NCBI GenBank assembly: GCA_002839155.1 | Contig: PGXM01000013.1 | Span: forward strand, 1 to 45,824 | Direction: 5' to 3' | Length of the DNA: 45,824 nt | Source: Tenericutes bacterium HGW-Tenericutes-1 | GTDB lineage: Bacteria; Bacillota_I; Bacilli_A; Izemoplasmatales; Hujiaoplasmataceae | Shown: positions 23,384 through 32,912 of the stretch, piece after piece | Layout of the letters: every line of letters begins with the position of its first letter | Position numbering within the stretch: the first letter of the stretch is position 1 | Program-made: the position numbers and the translations under genes | Notes under the pieces: generated by a model | Databases searched by the model: none | What the model saw: the letters and a program-made list of their open reading frames with translations, nothing else | Told to the model about the DNA's origin: nothing

Positions 23384-25499
23384 TCGGATTATTCCAGGAT
23401 CAACTAGAACGGAAGATACACGTCCATTTTTTATTCCAAAGATATCCCAACTCGCAGATAAAGAAACCTTAAAACGATCTTTCGTCTCGCCAATCTTTGG
23501 AAAAAGCGTTAAAGATAACGTTGTAATCACGAATGATCGTAAATATTTTGGCGATATTGACAAAAAGTACGATGCTTTTCGTAAAGATAAAAAATTAACC
23601 AAAGAAGAAGCCAAAAAAAGATTTGGTGATTCTTACTATGAGTTTCACGCAATCAATAACGCTGATAAGAAAAAAATCTTGTCAGGTGAACTAGATATCG
23701 CCGATTTACAACGAAGAAGAACGGAAGTTGTTGAACCGGAAGCTCAAATAGAAACCCCCTCTTCGATTGAAGATGATCAAGTTTCTATTGATGAATTTTT
23801 CGCCGCTGTAGGTGAAAAAAGAAATAATCCAGAGGAGGATGTTGCCTTTCCTAAAGAAGAATTTAACGAAAGTGATAGTCCTTTGACGGACAAATTTGAT
23901 ATCAATCGTTTTGGTCCCATTGATGAAGAAGACGAAGATGAAATATTATTTCCAGATAACGATGTTGCTGAACCTGTCAATACGCCTAAACCCGTTATTG
24001 AAACACCGATACAAGAAAAACCTGTATCAAAACTCGAAAAATATCGTGAACAGATTATTTCCAATTTTGATACGTATCGACTACCTTCCATCGCATTATT
24101 AAAAAAATCACCGCCAAAATCGAATGAAGGTCAAGAATGGATTCAAGCTAATATTGATATCATCAATCAAACACTAGTGGCCTTTGATATTGCGGGAGAA
24201 GTCACAAACTTTACAAAAGGTCCTACAGTCACGCGATATGAAATCTCTTTAGGCGCAGGGGTTCAAACAAAGAAGATAACCTCGATTTCTGACAATATTC
24301 AAATGAACCTTGCGGCATTATCCATTCGTATTGAAGCTCCAATTCCTGGAAAAACAACCATTGGTATTGAAGTTCCTAATAAAGTTCGCGAATCAGTCTT
24401 CTTTGGCGATGTCGTTGACAATCCAAGATTCTTACAGTCGAAAGATCCTTTACTGCTAGGAATTGGATTAGATATCGATGCCAATCCTGTGTATACATCC
24501 ATTGAAGCCATGCCTCACGGATTAGTTGCAGGATCAACTCAGTCAGGTAAATCCGTTTGTATTGCTTCCATTATTGCTTCTATCATTTTCAAGAACAAAC
24601 CAGATCAAGTGAAACTTTTATTAATTGACCCGAAAAAAGTTGATTTGCAACAATTCGCTGATATTCCCCATTTACTAACACCGATTATTGATGATTCGAA
24701 AGTTGCGATTGAATCTTTAAAATGGGCAGTAACAGAAATGGAACGACGTTATGATGTTTTAAAGAAGTTTAAATCGATAAATGTTAAAGACTACTATGAA
24801 CGTAGATTTAATGATCCTGAATTTGAAGCCATGCCTAGAATTGTCATTATTGTCGAAGAAGCTTCTGACCTTTTAATCAATGGAGGTCCTGAAGTTGAAG
24901 AACAAATATTGAGATTAACCCAAAAATCAAGAGCTGTTGGCATTCATTTGATTTTAGCGACTCAACGTCCATCCGCAGATATTATTAAAGGTTCCATTAA
25001 GGCTAATATCCCAACGCGTTTTGCTTTTAGAGTTCCATCTTCAACGGATTCCATGGTTGTACTTGATACCACAGGTGCAGATAAACTACTGGGACAAGGC
25101 GATATGCTTTTATCTGAAAATGGAAAAATTCGACGTCTTCAAGGAGCGTTCCTTTCTCCAAGCGAAATTGAAGCGATTACCGATTATATTAAAGAACAGG
25201 CTTATCCACAGTATGTCTTTACCCATGAAGCGTTGATAAAAACCAGTAAAGCGACGGAAGAATCAGCGGAGATTGATGATTTATTCCCCGATGTTGCCCG
25301 TTATGTCATTAATGAAGAAAAATGCTCGTTAAATAAAATAACTCAAGAGTTTGCGATTGGATTCAATCGCGCAACACAAATTGTTTCAGCTTTAGAATTT
25401 TATGGTGTTGTATCACAAAATGTAGGAACAAAACCAAGAGAAGTTTTAATCAATTTTGAACAATTGAACCGTATTCTAGAACAATTAGGACGTAAATAA
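23355..25499 (+). CDS. ftsK: FtsK/SpoIIIE-family DNA translocase lacking the N-terminal membrane domain
   Basis: Hexameric ATPase that pumps DNA through the division site. About 714 aa: a charged, acidic, probably disordered N-terminal region (1-225), an alpha domain (about 250-370), the beta motor with Walker A GSTQSGKSV (K399) and a Walker B-like IIVEEASDLL, and a C-terminal winged-helix gamma domain (about 645-710, LFPDVARYV...). No hydrophobic helices are visible, unlike typical FtsK/SpoIIIE with four. The open frame extends back to 23220, but ATG 23355 has AAGGGGGAG in front and the upstream part overlaps the previous gene. ATQRPS is conserved. The family call is firm; the membrane link is missing. 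Confidence 0.93.
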   Translation: MLFKRKKVADRIIPGSTRTEDTRPFFIPKISQLADKETLKRSFVSPIFGKSVKDNVVITNDRKYFGDIDKKYDAFRKDKKLTKEEAKKRFGDSYYEFHAINNADKKKILSGELDIADLQRRRTEVVEPEAQIETPSSIEDDQVSIDEFFAAVGEKRNNPEEDVAFPKEEFNESDSPLTDKFDINRFGPIDEEDEDEILFPDNDVAEPVNTPKPVIETPIQEKPVSKLEKYREQIISNFDTYRLPSIALLKKSPPKSNEGQEWIQANIDIINQTLVAFDIAGEVTNFTKGPTVTRYEISLGAGVQTKKITSISDNIQMNLAALSIRIEAPIPGKTTIGIEVPNKVRESVFFGDVVDNPRFLQSKDPLLLGIGLDIDANPVYTSIEAMPHGLVAGSTQSGKSVCIASIIASIIFKNKPDQVKLLLIDPKKVDLQQFADIPHLLTPIIDDSKVAIESLKWAVTEMERRYDVLKKFKSINVKDYYERRFNDPEFEAMPRIVIIVEEASDLLINGGPEVEEQILRLTQKSRAVGIHLILATQRPSADIIKGSIKANIPTRFAFRVPSSTDSMVVLDTTGADKLLGQGDMLLSENGKIRRLQGAFLSPSEIEAITDYIKEQAYPQYVFTHEALIKTSKATEESAEIDDLFPDVARYVINEEKCSLNKITQEFAIGFNRATQIVSALEFYGVVSQNVGTKPREVLINFEQLNRILEQLGRK

Positions 25500-25503
25500 T
25501 ACT

Positions 25504-26283
25504 ATGGATGAACTTAATGAATTAATACCAGAAATCGAAGATAATACAGTTGATGAACATAAGAAATTGAATAAAAAAATTATACTAAAGATGATTGAGG
25601 TTATCCTTTCAACGATTACTGTGATGATTTTGATTGCATTTAATCAAGGAAAAAAGTTATTCTTATTCGATTTTCTTTCGAATTCAACTGAGGGTGATAC
25701 CATTCAATCTGTTATTTCAGGTGTTGCTTTTGGCTATGTTATATATGGCTTTTTAGTATTCATCCTTGGTTTTTCAGTTTATCTGGCAGTTCTTGTTTAT
25801 CAGAAAAAAATGGCATATATCCCTCTAAAACATCGCTATGACTTTTATGATTTAATGGGTGTTGTCCCTGTATTTTTAAGCATCGTTGTAATTCTAAATG
25901 CATTTTTCTTTAGTCCAGCGATTGTTCATGGCCCATCGATGGAACCGACATTCTATGAAGATGACGCTGTAATTATCTATCATTTAAATCGCCATTTTGA
26001 AAGTCAAGATGTTATTATTTTTGATCGTGGTGATGCATTGCTTATCAAACGTTTAATTGGGCTGCCTGGAGATCATTTAAAAGTTGATCTAACGGGGGTT
26101 TACCTAAATGGTGAAAATTTGAACGTCGAAGGCTATGAGACTGAGTATCATCAGTACGACGGAGTCATTCCTGAAGGTTTTTATTTTATTATGGGCGATA
26201 ACCATGATGAAAGTAATGATTCTAGGTATTTTGGTCTCGTTGAAGAAAAAGATTTACTCGGTAAAGTAATTATCAAATTTTAA
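25504..26283 (+). CDS. lepB: Signal peptidase I, multi-pass
   Basis: Cleaves signal peptides on the outer face of the membrane. 259 aa, with about 30 hydrophilic residues then three hydrophobic segments (about 32-47, 70-98, 117-137), more than the single anchor of most Gram-positive enzymes. The catalytic dyad is visible: Ser145 in HGPSMEPTF and Lys182 in LLIKRLIGLPGD. The C-terminal box MGDNHDESNDSRYFG is conserved. It begins four bases after ftsK without a strong ribosome site, so coupling is likely, and is followed by rbgA. Confidence 0.95.
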   Translation: MDELNELIPEIEDNTVDEHKKLNKKIILKMIEVILSTITVMILIAFNQGKKLFLFDFLSNSTEGDTIQSVISGVAFGYVIYGFLVFILGFSVYLAVLVYQKKMAYIPLKHRYDFYDLMGVVPVFLSIVVILNAFFFSPAIVHGPSMEPTFYEDDAVIIYHLNRHFESQDVIIFDRGDALLIKRLIGLPGDHLKVDLTGVYLNGENLNVEGYETEYHQYDGVIPEGFYFIMGDNHDESNDSRYFGLVEEKDLLGKVIIKF

Positions 26284-26303
26284 CAATTGATGGAGGTGTC
26301 CGA

Positions 26304-27164
26304 ATGGCACAAATACAATGGTTTCCCGGACACATGGCAAAAGCAAGACGTCAAGTTGAAGAAAAATTATCTATTATTGACATTGTTTTTGTTCTATTAG
26401 ATGCTCGTATTCCGAAAGCGTCGGAGAATCCGATGCTTTTTGAAATTATAAAAGACAAGCCCATTCTTTATATTCTTAATAAATCTGATTTGGCTGATGA
26501 ATTAGAATTAAAGAGATGGTTAGAGTACTATCAATCTCTAGGATTAAACGCAGTTGCGGTTAATTCGATTGAAGGAGAATCCTCTAAAGTCATTGTTCCC
26601 GTCGCCAAAAAAATATTATCGCCCGTCTTTGAAAAAGAAGCGAAAAAAGGTATGAGACCTCGCCCGTTTCGTGCAATGGTTGTGGGGATTCCTAATGTTG
26701 GGAAATCTGCTTTTATTAATCGCTTAGCTAAAAGACCTGCTGCTCAAACCGGAGATAAACCCGGGGTCACTAAAGCACAAAAATACATTCGTGTCGACGA
26801 AGACTTAGAATTGCTGGATAATCCGGGTATATTATGGCCGAAGTTTGAAGATCCTGAAGTCGGGTTAAAATTAGCTTTAGTAGGTTCAATCAAAGATGAT
26901 ATTATGCCCATCGATGACATTGCTTTATATGGTATTAGATATTTGACAACTTATTATCCCGGTAGAATTGAAAAACGGTATTCAATCGATAAAGTCGATT
27001 TAGACGATATCGTTAAAACACTGGATCAAATTGGCACAAAACGTGGAGCGATATTACCCGGCAAACATATCGATTACGACCGTGTCATAAAATTATTCTT
27101 ATTTGAATTTCGTAATCAGAAGTTTGGACGAATTTGTTTAGAAAAGGCACCGAAAAATGTATGA
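26304..27164 (+). CDS. rbgA: Ribosome biogenesis GTPase RbgA (YlqF)
   Basis: Circularly permuted GTPase needed for late assembly of the 50S subunit. The 286-aa protein begins with IQWFPGHMAKA, has G4 NKSD (about 54) ahead of G1 GIPNVGKSAF (about 127), then G3 DNPGI, the permuted order that defines the family. GGAGGTG lies before the ATG. It overlaps rnhB by eight bases, the rbgA-rnhB pair being conserved in Bacillota. Confidence 0.96.
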   Translation: MAQIQWFPGHMAKARRQVEEKLSIIDIVFVLLDARIPKASENPMLFEIIKDKPILYILNKSDLADELELKRWLEYYQSLGLNAVAVNSIEGESSKVIVPVAKKILSPVFEKEAKKGMRPRPFRAMVVGIPNVGKSAFINRLAKRPAAQTGDKPGVTKAQKYIRVDEDLELLDNPGILWPKFEDPEVGLKLALVGSIKDDIMPIDDIALYGIRYLTTYYPGRIEKRYSIDKVDLDDIVKTLDQIGTKRGAILPGKHIDYDRVIKLFLFEFRNQKFGRICLEKAPKNV

Positions 27165-27777
27165 GTATGAAAATGCGTTAAGGGCACGTGGCGTTCAAAC
27201 TATTTGTGGCGTCGATGAAGCCGGAAGAGGACCTTTAGCGGGGCCGGTGGTTGCTGGAGCGGTCATATTGAATGATAATGATATGATTGAGGGACTCAAT
27301 GATTCGAAGCAATTATCTGAGAAGAAACGTCAAGAGTTAGCAAAAGAAATCAAGGCCAGATCACTGGCTTATGCGATTTCTTTCATATCACCAGAAAAAA
27401 TTGATGAAATTAATATTTATCAAGCTTCTAAATTAGCAATGATGGAAGCCATAAAATCCTTAAAAATTCAACCCCAACATATCTTATCTGATGCCATGCC
27501 ACTCTCAGAAATAAATATCCCTTTTACTGCTATTATCAAAGGAGATTGCTTAAGTGCATCGATTGCGGCTGGATCGATATTGGCCAAAGTGGCAAGAGAT
27601 GATTACATGATAAAAATGGCTGAGATTTATCCGGGATATGGATTTGAACAAAACAAAGGGTATCCCACTAAAATTCATTTAGAAGCGATAGAAAAAATCG
27701 GAATCACACCGATTCATAGAAAAAGTTATCATCCAGTGAAAGCTGTGATTGAAAAACAATTAACATTTAATTTTTAA
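27157..27777 (+). CDS. rnhB: Ribonuclease HII
   Basis: Removes RNA from RNA-DNA hybrids and single ribonucleotides from DNA. 206 aa with the type 2 RNase H motifs: CGVDEAGRGPLAGPVV (Asp/Glu metal ligands near 19-20), the Asp of LSDAMPL near 112, and SIAAGSILAKVARD. It lacks the longer N-terminal domain seen in RNase HIII. ATG lies inside the rbgA end; an earlier start is not possible without a longer overlap. Confidence 0.96.
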   Translation: MYEYENALRARGVQTICGVDEAGRGPLAGPVVAGAVILNDNDMIEGLNDSKQLSEKKRQELAKEIKARSLAYAISFISPEKIDEINIYQASKLAMMEAIKSLKIQPQHILSDAMPLSEINIPFTAIIKGDCLSASIAAGSILAKVARDDYMIKMAEIYPGYGFEQNKGYPTKIHLEAIEKIGITPIHRKSYHPVKAVIEKQLTFNF

Positions 27778-27788
27778 AGAGGGACAAG

Positions 27789-28451
27789 ATGAGTATAAAA
27801 GCCGTGATATTTGATCTCGATGGCACATTATTAGATACCATTGATGATATTACAAACAGTATGAATGAAGCGTTAGCTTGCCATAATCTTCAAACTTATA
27901 CGATTGAGGATTATAAATATTTTGTGGGCAAGGGTGTTGATATCCTTGTGTCGGAAGTATTAAACGCTCAAAATGCAAATCATGAACATTTTGATGCTAT
28001 CAAACAACAGTATTTAACCAACTATCTTCTTAAACAACGAGAAATGACAAAGCCTTACGCAGGAATTACGACATTATTAGAAACACTTAAAGATAATTCA
28101 ATCAAAGTATGTGTGTTATCAAATAAACCAGATATTGACACACAGTTAGTTATCAAATACTATTTTAAAGATTATCCATTTTTCGTGGTGATGGGCAAAC
28201 GTCCTGAGTATGAAATTAAGCCTAATCCGGCTTCAGTGAATGAAATCATATCTTTGTTACAAATGACAAAAGAGGAAGTCTTGTATGTTGGTGATACTGC
28301 TACAGATATGCAAACTGCTGTCAACGCATCCTTAACGCCAGTGGGTGTTTTATGGGGCTTTAGACAAAAAGATGAATTATTGATGAGTGGTGCAGAATAT
28401 ATCATTCATCACCCCAGCGAATTATTACAAGTGATTGAAAAGAGGGCATAA
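27789..28451 (+). CDS. gph: HAD-family phosphatase, phosphoglycolate phosphatase-like
   Basis: 220-aa HAD IA hydrolase. Motif I VIFDLDGTLLDT with nucleophile Asp9, a cap domain (about 18-85), motif II LSNKPD, motif III Lys near 138 (KPNP) and motif IV YVGDTATDMQTA. Length and sequence resemble Gph/PpaX, which clear phosphoglycolate or pyrophosphate. The exact substrate is uncertain. AGAGGGAC precedes the ATG. It is encoded between rnhB and tsaC and ends one base before the tsaC start. Confidence 0.85.
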   Translation: MSIKAVIFDLDGTLLDTIDDITNSMNEALACHNLQTYTIEDYKYFVGKGVDILVSEVLNAQNANHEHFDAIKQQYLTNYLLKQREMTKPYAGITTLLETLKDNSIKVCVLSNKPDIDTQLVIKYYFKDYPFFVVMGKRPEYEIKPNPASVNEIISLLQMTKEEVLYVGDTATDMQTAVNASLTPVGVLWGFRQKDELLMSGAEYIIHHPSELLQVIEKRA

Positions 28452-28452
28452 G

Positions 28453-29010
28453 ATGGTTATATCATTATCTCAACTATTAAATCAAAATCTAAAAGGCAAG
28501 GTTATCATTTTCGAAACGGATACCGTTTATGGAATTGGTTGTCTTTATGATGATATTGAGATGGTCAAAAGAATATATGGGATTAAACGACGTGAACCGC
28601 AGAAACCAATGGCTTTGCTTTGTTCTTCCGTAGAACAAGTTCGGTCTTTGGTCTTAAATTATGAAATCGGCGAACCCTATGCTTTAAAATATTGGCCAGG
28701 AGCACTCACCTTAATTTTTAATAAAAATCACCAGATTAACGATTTGATTACAGCCAATCAAAATACAGTCGGTGTTAGAATTCCAAATAGCGAAACTGCC
28801 AAAGCAATCTTAAATCATTTTGGCCCGATGGTTGTAACATCACTTAATATTAGCAGTGAACCACCTATTTTAAAATTTTATGACACTCTCAAATTTGAAC
28901 ATGAAGTTGATTATATCGTTCAAGGAAATGATTTATTAGGGGTTGCTTCAACGGTTTATGACCCCATGAATCATAAAACCTTGAGACAGGGTGAAGTCAT
29001 AATCGAATAA
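28453..29010 (+). CDS. tsaC: Threonylcarbamoyl-AMP synthase (TsaC/YrdC family)
   Basis: Makes threonylcarbamoyl-AMP from Thr, bicarbonate and ATP for the t6A37 modification of ANN-decoding tRNAs. 185 aa, only the YrdC domain, without the Sua5 C-terminal extension. Visible are IIFETDTVYGIGC, IKRREPQKPMALL and VTSLNIS, the nucleotide and substrate-binding parts. The frame is open from 28435, but ATG 28453 follows AGAGGG and the gph stop. It is the last gene of the ftsK operon, with a terminator right after. Confidence 0.93.
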   Translation: MVISLSQLLNQNLKGKVIIFETDTVYGIGCLYDDIEMVKRIYGIKRREPQKPMALLCSSVEQVRSLVLNYEIGEPYALKYWPGALTLIFNKNHQINDLITANQNTVGVRIPNSETAKAILNHFGPMVVTSLNISSEPPILKFYDTLKFEHEVDYIVQGNDLLGVASTVYDPMNHKTLRQGEVIIE

Positions 29011-29016
29011 AAACGC

Positions 29017-29053
29017 TTACGAATATTAATGGCAAATATTCGTAACTTTTGTT
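29017..29053 (+). terminator. Terminator of the ftsK-tsaC operon
   Basis: 11-bp stem TTACGAATATT (29017-29027)/AATATTCGTAA (29035-29045) with a 7-base loop, followed by CTTTTGTTT. Confidence 0.85.
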
Positions 29054-29081
29054 TGTCAAACACAGGTCGTTTTGTTATAAT
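29053..29081 (+). promoter_or_regulatory. Promoter of the rpiB-upp-atp-dut operon
   Basis: TTGTCA (29053-29058), 17 bases, TATAAT (29076-29081). The start site falls near 29088, leaving a leader of about 50 bases. No other promoter or terminator is obvious before 37608. Confidence 0.72.
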
Positions 29082-29138
29082 TGTATTGGCAAACTGACAA
29101 AGACTTTATATTATATATAAGAATGAGGAGGAACGCTA

Positions 29139-29582
29139 ATGAAAATTGCGATTGGGGCAGATCATGCAGGGTTTGAATATAAACCACAAGTAGTTAAACT
29201 TATCGAAGAACTCGGTCACGAGGTCATAGACTTTGGAACCCATAGTCTTGATTCAACTGATTATCCCTCTTATGCTTTTTTAGTGGGAAATGCAGTTTCA
29301 AAGCACCAAGCAGACTTAGGAGTTCTTATATGTGGAACTGGAATTGGCATGTCTATAGCCGCCAATAAAGTTAAGGGTATTCGTGCCGCCGCCATTCAAA
29401 ATCAAATCGCTGCGAAAGCGACGAGAGAACATAATGATGCGAATGTATTATGTGTTGGCAGTCGCACCAATCCTTTAGAAGAAGTATTAGAGTTTGTCCG
29501 AATCTTTCTAGATACACCGTACTCAAATGGCGTGCGACATACGAAACGCGTACATATGATAACAGAATATGAGGAGGAATAA
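29139..29582 (+). CDS. rpiB: Ribose-5-phosphate isomerase B
   Basis: Interconverts ribose 5-phosphate and ribulose 5-phosphate. 147 aa, the standard RpiB size, with [15 protein letters not shown] at the N-terminus, Cys/Thr active-site area [15 protein letters not shown] (about 65-79) and the His of [18 protein letters not shown] lies before the ATG. LacA/LacB galactose-6-phosphate isomerases are relatives, but the context (upp, ribose metabolism) fits RpiB. It leads the long atp operon, 4 bases ahead of upp. Confidence 0.93.
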   Translation: MKIAIGADHAGFEYKPQVVKLIEELGHEVIDFGTHSLDSTDYPSYAFLVGNAVSKHQADLGVLICGTGIGMSIAANKVKGIRAAAIQNQIAAKATREHNDANVLCVGSRTNPLEEVLEFVRIFLDTPYSNGVRHTKRVHMITEYEEE

Positions 29583-29586
29583 TATT

Positions 29587-30213
29587 TTGGGTAAATTAGT
29601 GATTATTAATCATCCGTTAATTGAACACAAACTCTCAATCATTCGTAATAAGTTAACCGATACAAAAACATTCCGTGAAAATGTTAATGAAATCGGTAGT
29701 CTTGTGACTTATGAAATCACTCGTGATTTAGCAACTAAAACTGTTGAGGTAGAAACACCGATTACGACAACAACTTGTTTGACTTTAGCCAAAGAAGTCG
29801 TCATCGTTCCGATATTAAGAGCGGGACTTGGCATGGTCGATGGTATTCATACCGTCATTCCAACGGCTAAAATTGGTCACATTGGCCTTTACCGTGATGA
29901 AAATACTTTACTACCCCATGAATATTATGTCAAACTACCTGAATCTTTAGAACTAGCAACGATTTTAGTGGTCGACCCAATGCTCGCAACGGGTGGATCT
30001 GCGATTGTCGCAATTAATAAAATCAAACAAAGAGGCGGAAAAGATATCCGTTTCGTAGGATTAGTTGGCTGCCCTGAAGGTGTAAAAGCTTTAAGAGAAG
30101 CCCATCCTGATGTTGATATTTTCTTAGTTAAACAAGATAGTCATCTCAATGATAAAGGATATATTGTTCCTGGACTTGGTGATTGTGGCGATCGTTTATT
30201 TGGAACAAAATAG
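29587..30213 (+). CDS. upp: Uracil phosphoribosyltransferase
   Basis: Salvages uracil: uracil + PRPP to UMP. 208 aa in the family's usual frame, starting [15 protein letters not shown]. The PRPP loop is [12 protein letters not shown] (about 128-139) and the uracil site is near the C-terminus ([13 protein letters not shown]). TTG at 29587 is the probable start: GGAGG lies 9 bases upstream, and the ATG at 29569 would overlap rpiB and add residues not in the family. upp next to atp genes is common in Bacillota. Confidence 0.94.
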   Translation: MGKLVIINHPLIEHKLSIIRNKLTDTKTFRENVNEIGSLVTYEITRDLATKTVEVETPITTTTCLTLAKEVVIVPILRAGLGMVDGIHTVIPTAKIGHIGLYRDENTLLPHEYYVKLPESLELATILVVDPMLATGGSAIVAINKIKQRGGKDIRFVGLVGCPEGVKALREAHPDVDIFLVKQDSHLNDKGYIVPGLGDCGDRLFGTK

Positions 30214-30222
30214 GTTAATACA

Positions 30223-30465
30223 TTGAAAGAGTGGAAAACCGCTGCAGTAGTATTTCAATTTATTACACATTTTTTTATCGAGCTCATCGTCACAATGGGT
30301 TTGGGCTATTTTATCGGTAAAGAAATTGATAGTTTGTTATGGGAAGATAAGCATCTGTTTGTATTTATTTTAATTTTTGTTGGGTTACTTTCTAGTTTTC
30401 GAAATTTATATGTAAGATCATTAAAAATGTTTGGAGGCGAAAATAAAAATGAGAAAAAACCTTAG
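30223..30465 (+). CDS. atpZ: AtpZ/AtpI-like small membrane protein
   Basis: 80-aa protein with two hydrophobic helices (about 8-28 and 43-63), Lys-rich C-terminus, and a GLGYFIGKEID motif between them, which is typical of AtpZ/AtpI, the accessory proteins that start F-type ATP synthase operons and help c-ring assembly or cation supply. Start is TTG 30223 behind AGG. The end overlaps the next gene by 17 bases. Confidence 0.8.
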   Translation: MKEWKTAAVVFQFITHFFIELIVTMGLGYFIGKEIDSLLWEDKHLFVFILIFVGLLSSFRNLYVRSLKMFGGENKNEKKP

Positions 30466-30838
30466 TATAACTGAAAGAACATTTTTATTTTTGTGGCCAG
30501 TGTCTATTGTAGTTGGTATTATCATTTTTTTGATAACAAAAGAAACGAATGATTTAGTTAGTTATTTATTAGGTGTTTTTACAGCGATGTTAGTGAATTC
30601 TCTTCATTACCGCATCCTGAAAAACGCTTTAGAAAAGCCTAAATCTAAGATACAAGTCACGACTTTTATCATCTATTTAGTTAAGATGGGATTATATGGT
30701 TTTATTTTGTATTTTGTCATTACAAATAGCAATTGGAATGTTTTATATACCGTCGGGGGTTTCATTACTTACCGAGTCGTATTTTTCCTTATAGCCTATA
30801 TAATGAATACAAGAAAGCCTAGTAATGGTGATCTATAA
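30449..30838 (+). CDS. atpI: ATP synthase subunit I (AtpI-like)
   Basis: 129-aa membrane protein with four hydrophobic helices and a short basic patch (NALEKPKSK) in the middle. Position directly before atpB and membrane layout match subunit I of F-type ATP synthases. GGAGG lies before ATG 30449; the reading frame opens at 30431 but the earlier TTG overlaps the ribosome site. The stop TAA shares one base with the atpB ATG (TAATG). Sequence identity to known AtpI cannot be judged by eye. Confidence 0.75.
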   Translation: MRKNLSITERTFLFLWPVSIVVGIIIFLITKETNDLVSYLLGVFTAMLVNSLHYRILKNALEKPKSKIQVTTFIIYLVKMGLYGFILYFVITNSNWNVLYTVGGFITYRVVFFLIAYIMNTRKPSNGDL

Positions 30839-31518
30839 TGTTAGACTTTAAATTAGTAGGAGCACTATCTCCTCAAGTAATTTCATCTTTAATCGTCATT
30901 GTCTTTTTATCGGTTGTTTCAATCGTCGTTGGACTTAAGATTGATAAATTAAAACCCACCGATGTTCCAAAAGGAATTGTATTTATTGTCATTATGCTAA
31001 CTGAGATGATTCGCGATATGTTAAAAGACAATTTCCCTGGAAAGAAATTACAAGTCTTTGGACCCTATTTATTTTCTGTGTTAATCTATCTTGCTTTCGC
31101 CAATACAATTGCACTATTTGGTTTGGTTGCTCCACTCTCAAATGTGGGTGTCGCTATGTCATTCTCAATTATTACATTTGTAATGTTAAAATTTGCTGAA
31201 ATGAAATATAAAGGTCTAAAGCGAAAATTGCATAGTGTTTTTCTCGGTGAGGTTTGGTGGTTGTTTCCCATTATGACACCCATTAACCTTATTGGTGAAG
31301 TCTCAACTCCAATTACGATGGGGATTCGTCTTTTTGGAAATCTTATCAGTGGCGCAGTCATTTCAACAATGATTTATACCGTGCTTCATTGGTCTTTGGG
31401 GATTTTTGCTGGCGTATTTATTCATGCTGTTTTTGATGTATTTTTTGGATTAATTCAAGCGTTTGTTTTTTTCATGTTGTCGTCGGTTAATATTTCGATG
31501 GCAGCGGATGTTTCATAA
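30838..31518 (+). CDS. atpB: F-type ATP synthase subunit a
   Basis: Membrane stator forming the ion half-channels against the c ring. 226 aa with five to six helices; the essential Arg is R164 in MGIRLFGNLISG, with the family block LIGEVSTPITMG just before it. The C-terminal helix contains QAFVFFMLSSVNIS. It is shorter than E. coli subunit a (271 aa) but normal for Bacillota and Mycoplasmatota. 31 bases separate it from atpE. Confidence 0.96.
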   Translation: MLDFKLVGALSPQVISSLIVIVFLSVVSIVVGLKIDKLKPTDVPKGIVFIVIMLTEMIRDMLKDNFPGKKLQVFGPYLFSVLIYLAFANTIALFGLVAPLSNVGVAMSFSIITFVMLKFAEMKYKGLKRKLHSVFLGEVWWLFPIMTPINLIGEVSTPITMGIRLFGNLISGAVISTMIYTVLHWSLGIFAGVFIHAVFDVFFGLIQAFVFFMLSSVNISMAADVS

Positions 31519-31537
31519 AGTAACTATATATTAATAG

Positions 31538-31816
<279 letters not shown>

Positions 31817-31847
31817 GATTTTGATTCCGTTTAAAGAAGGTGATTTT

Positions 31848-32387
31848 ATGATGGCATCAGTGCAAGATATTGCACAAGCTGTATCTGATATTATTAAAGG
31901 AGCACTTGGTGTAAGTTTAAGTGACCTTATTATCCAAATTTTAGCGACGGTATTGCTCGTAATTATTGTACGTCATTTTTTGTGGAACAAAATTACTGCA
32001 TACCTTGAAAATCGAAGAAAATTTATTGAATCTGAGATTGAAAATGCTAAAAATGAAAACCTTGAAGCTTCTAAGAATCGACTAGAAACTGAAAAGGAAT
32101 GCGAAGAAATGCGAAGTAAGTCACTTGAATTACTCAAATCGACAAAACTCAAAGCAGAACAAGAACGTTCTGTTATTTTGTCAGAAGCAAAATTAGAAGC
32201 GAATCGTGTATTAAAGAGTTCTCTTATAAACCTAGAAAAAGAAACAGAAAAAGCGAAAAGTCAGATTAAGAATGATGTGGTTGTTTTAGCATCGCTTATG
32301 GCCGAAAAAATAATCAATAAGTCCATTGATCCCGCTGATTATCAATCGTTATCTATTTCTATGACAGAGGGCAGTGAAGATAAATGA
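31848..32387 (+). CDS. atpF: F-type ATP synthase subunit b
   Basis: Peripheral stalk. About 179 aa: a short N-terminal segment, one membrane helix (about 24-43, LIIQILATVLLVIIV), then a long charged, heptad-like helix rich in Glu/Lys (50-155). ATG 31848 (or 31851) after AAGG is chosen; the open frame back to 31809 overlaps the atpE end and reads an unrelated segment. The end overlaps atpH by four bases. Confidence 0.95.
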   Translation: MMASVQDIAQAVSDIIKGALGVSLSDLIIQILATVLLVIIVRHFLWNKITAYLENRRKFIESEIENAKNENLEASKNRLETEKECEEMRSKSLELLKSTKLKAEQERSVILSEAKLEANRVLKSSLINLEKETEKAKSQIKNDVVVLASLMAEKIINKSIDPADYQSLSISMTEGSEDK

Positions 32388-32902
32388 CAGATATCGCTAA
32401 TCAATACGCGTTAGCCGTTTATAATTATGCATGTGAATTGAATAAATTGACAGAGACTGTAGAAACAATAAAAGCATTTCATGAATCACTTGATATGCAA
32501 TCTATGAAGTTTTTTAGCCATCCAAAAATAACTAAAAGTGAAAAAAAGTCAGTCATTGATAAGACGGTTGAATTTTCACTTGTTAAACATTTTCTTTATG
32601 TCATTATAGATAATGATCGAATGAATGATCTTTCAGATATCTACCAAGCATTAATTGAACGAATAAATGAGAAAAATCAGATTTTGAATGTCAATGTTTT
32701 CACAAAAGAAATATTATCGCTTCAAGAAAAAGAAACGTTAATTAAAAGACTTGAAAACAAGACAAAAAGACAGATAAATATTATTTCAATCATAGATCCA
32801 ACAATCATATCAGGGTTTCGATTGGAATATGATGGTTTTGTATACGATGAAACCATTAATAACAAGTTATCTGAATTGACAAATACATTATTGAGAAATT
32901 GA
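32384..32902 (+). CDS. atpH: F-type ATP synthase subunit delta
   Basis: Joins the b stalk to the alpha3-beta3 head. 172 aa, helical N-terminal domain ([14 protein letters not shown]) and a C-terminal part with the [14 protein letters not shown] block typical of OSCP/delta. Overlaps atpF by four bases (ATGA) and ends 10 bases before atpA. Sequence is fast-evolving, but order in the operon is decisive. Confidence 0.94.
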   Translation: MTDIANQYALAVYNYACELNKLTETVETIKAFHESLDMQSMKFFSHPKITKSEKKSVIDKTVEFSLVKHFLYVIIDNDRMNDLSDIYQALIERINEKNQILNVNVFTKEILSLQEKETLIKRLENKTKRQINIISIIDPTIISGFRLEYDGFVYDETINNKLSELTNTLLRN

Positions 32903-32912
32903 GGGCGATCTA

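Noticed and set aside
23099..23614. 171-aa - strand frame across the start of ftsK
   Set aside because: It is antisense to two coding genes, has no promoter or ribosome site, and matches no known protein.
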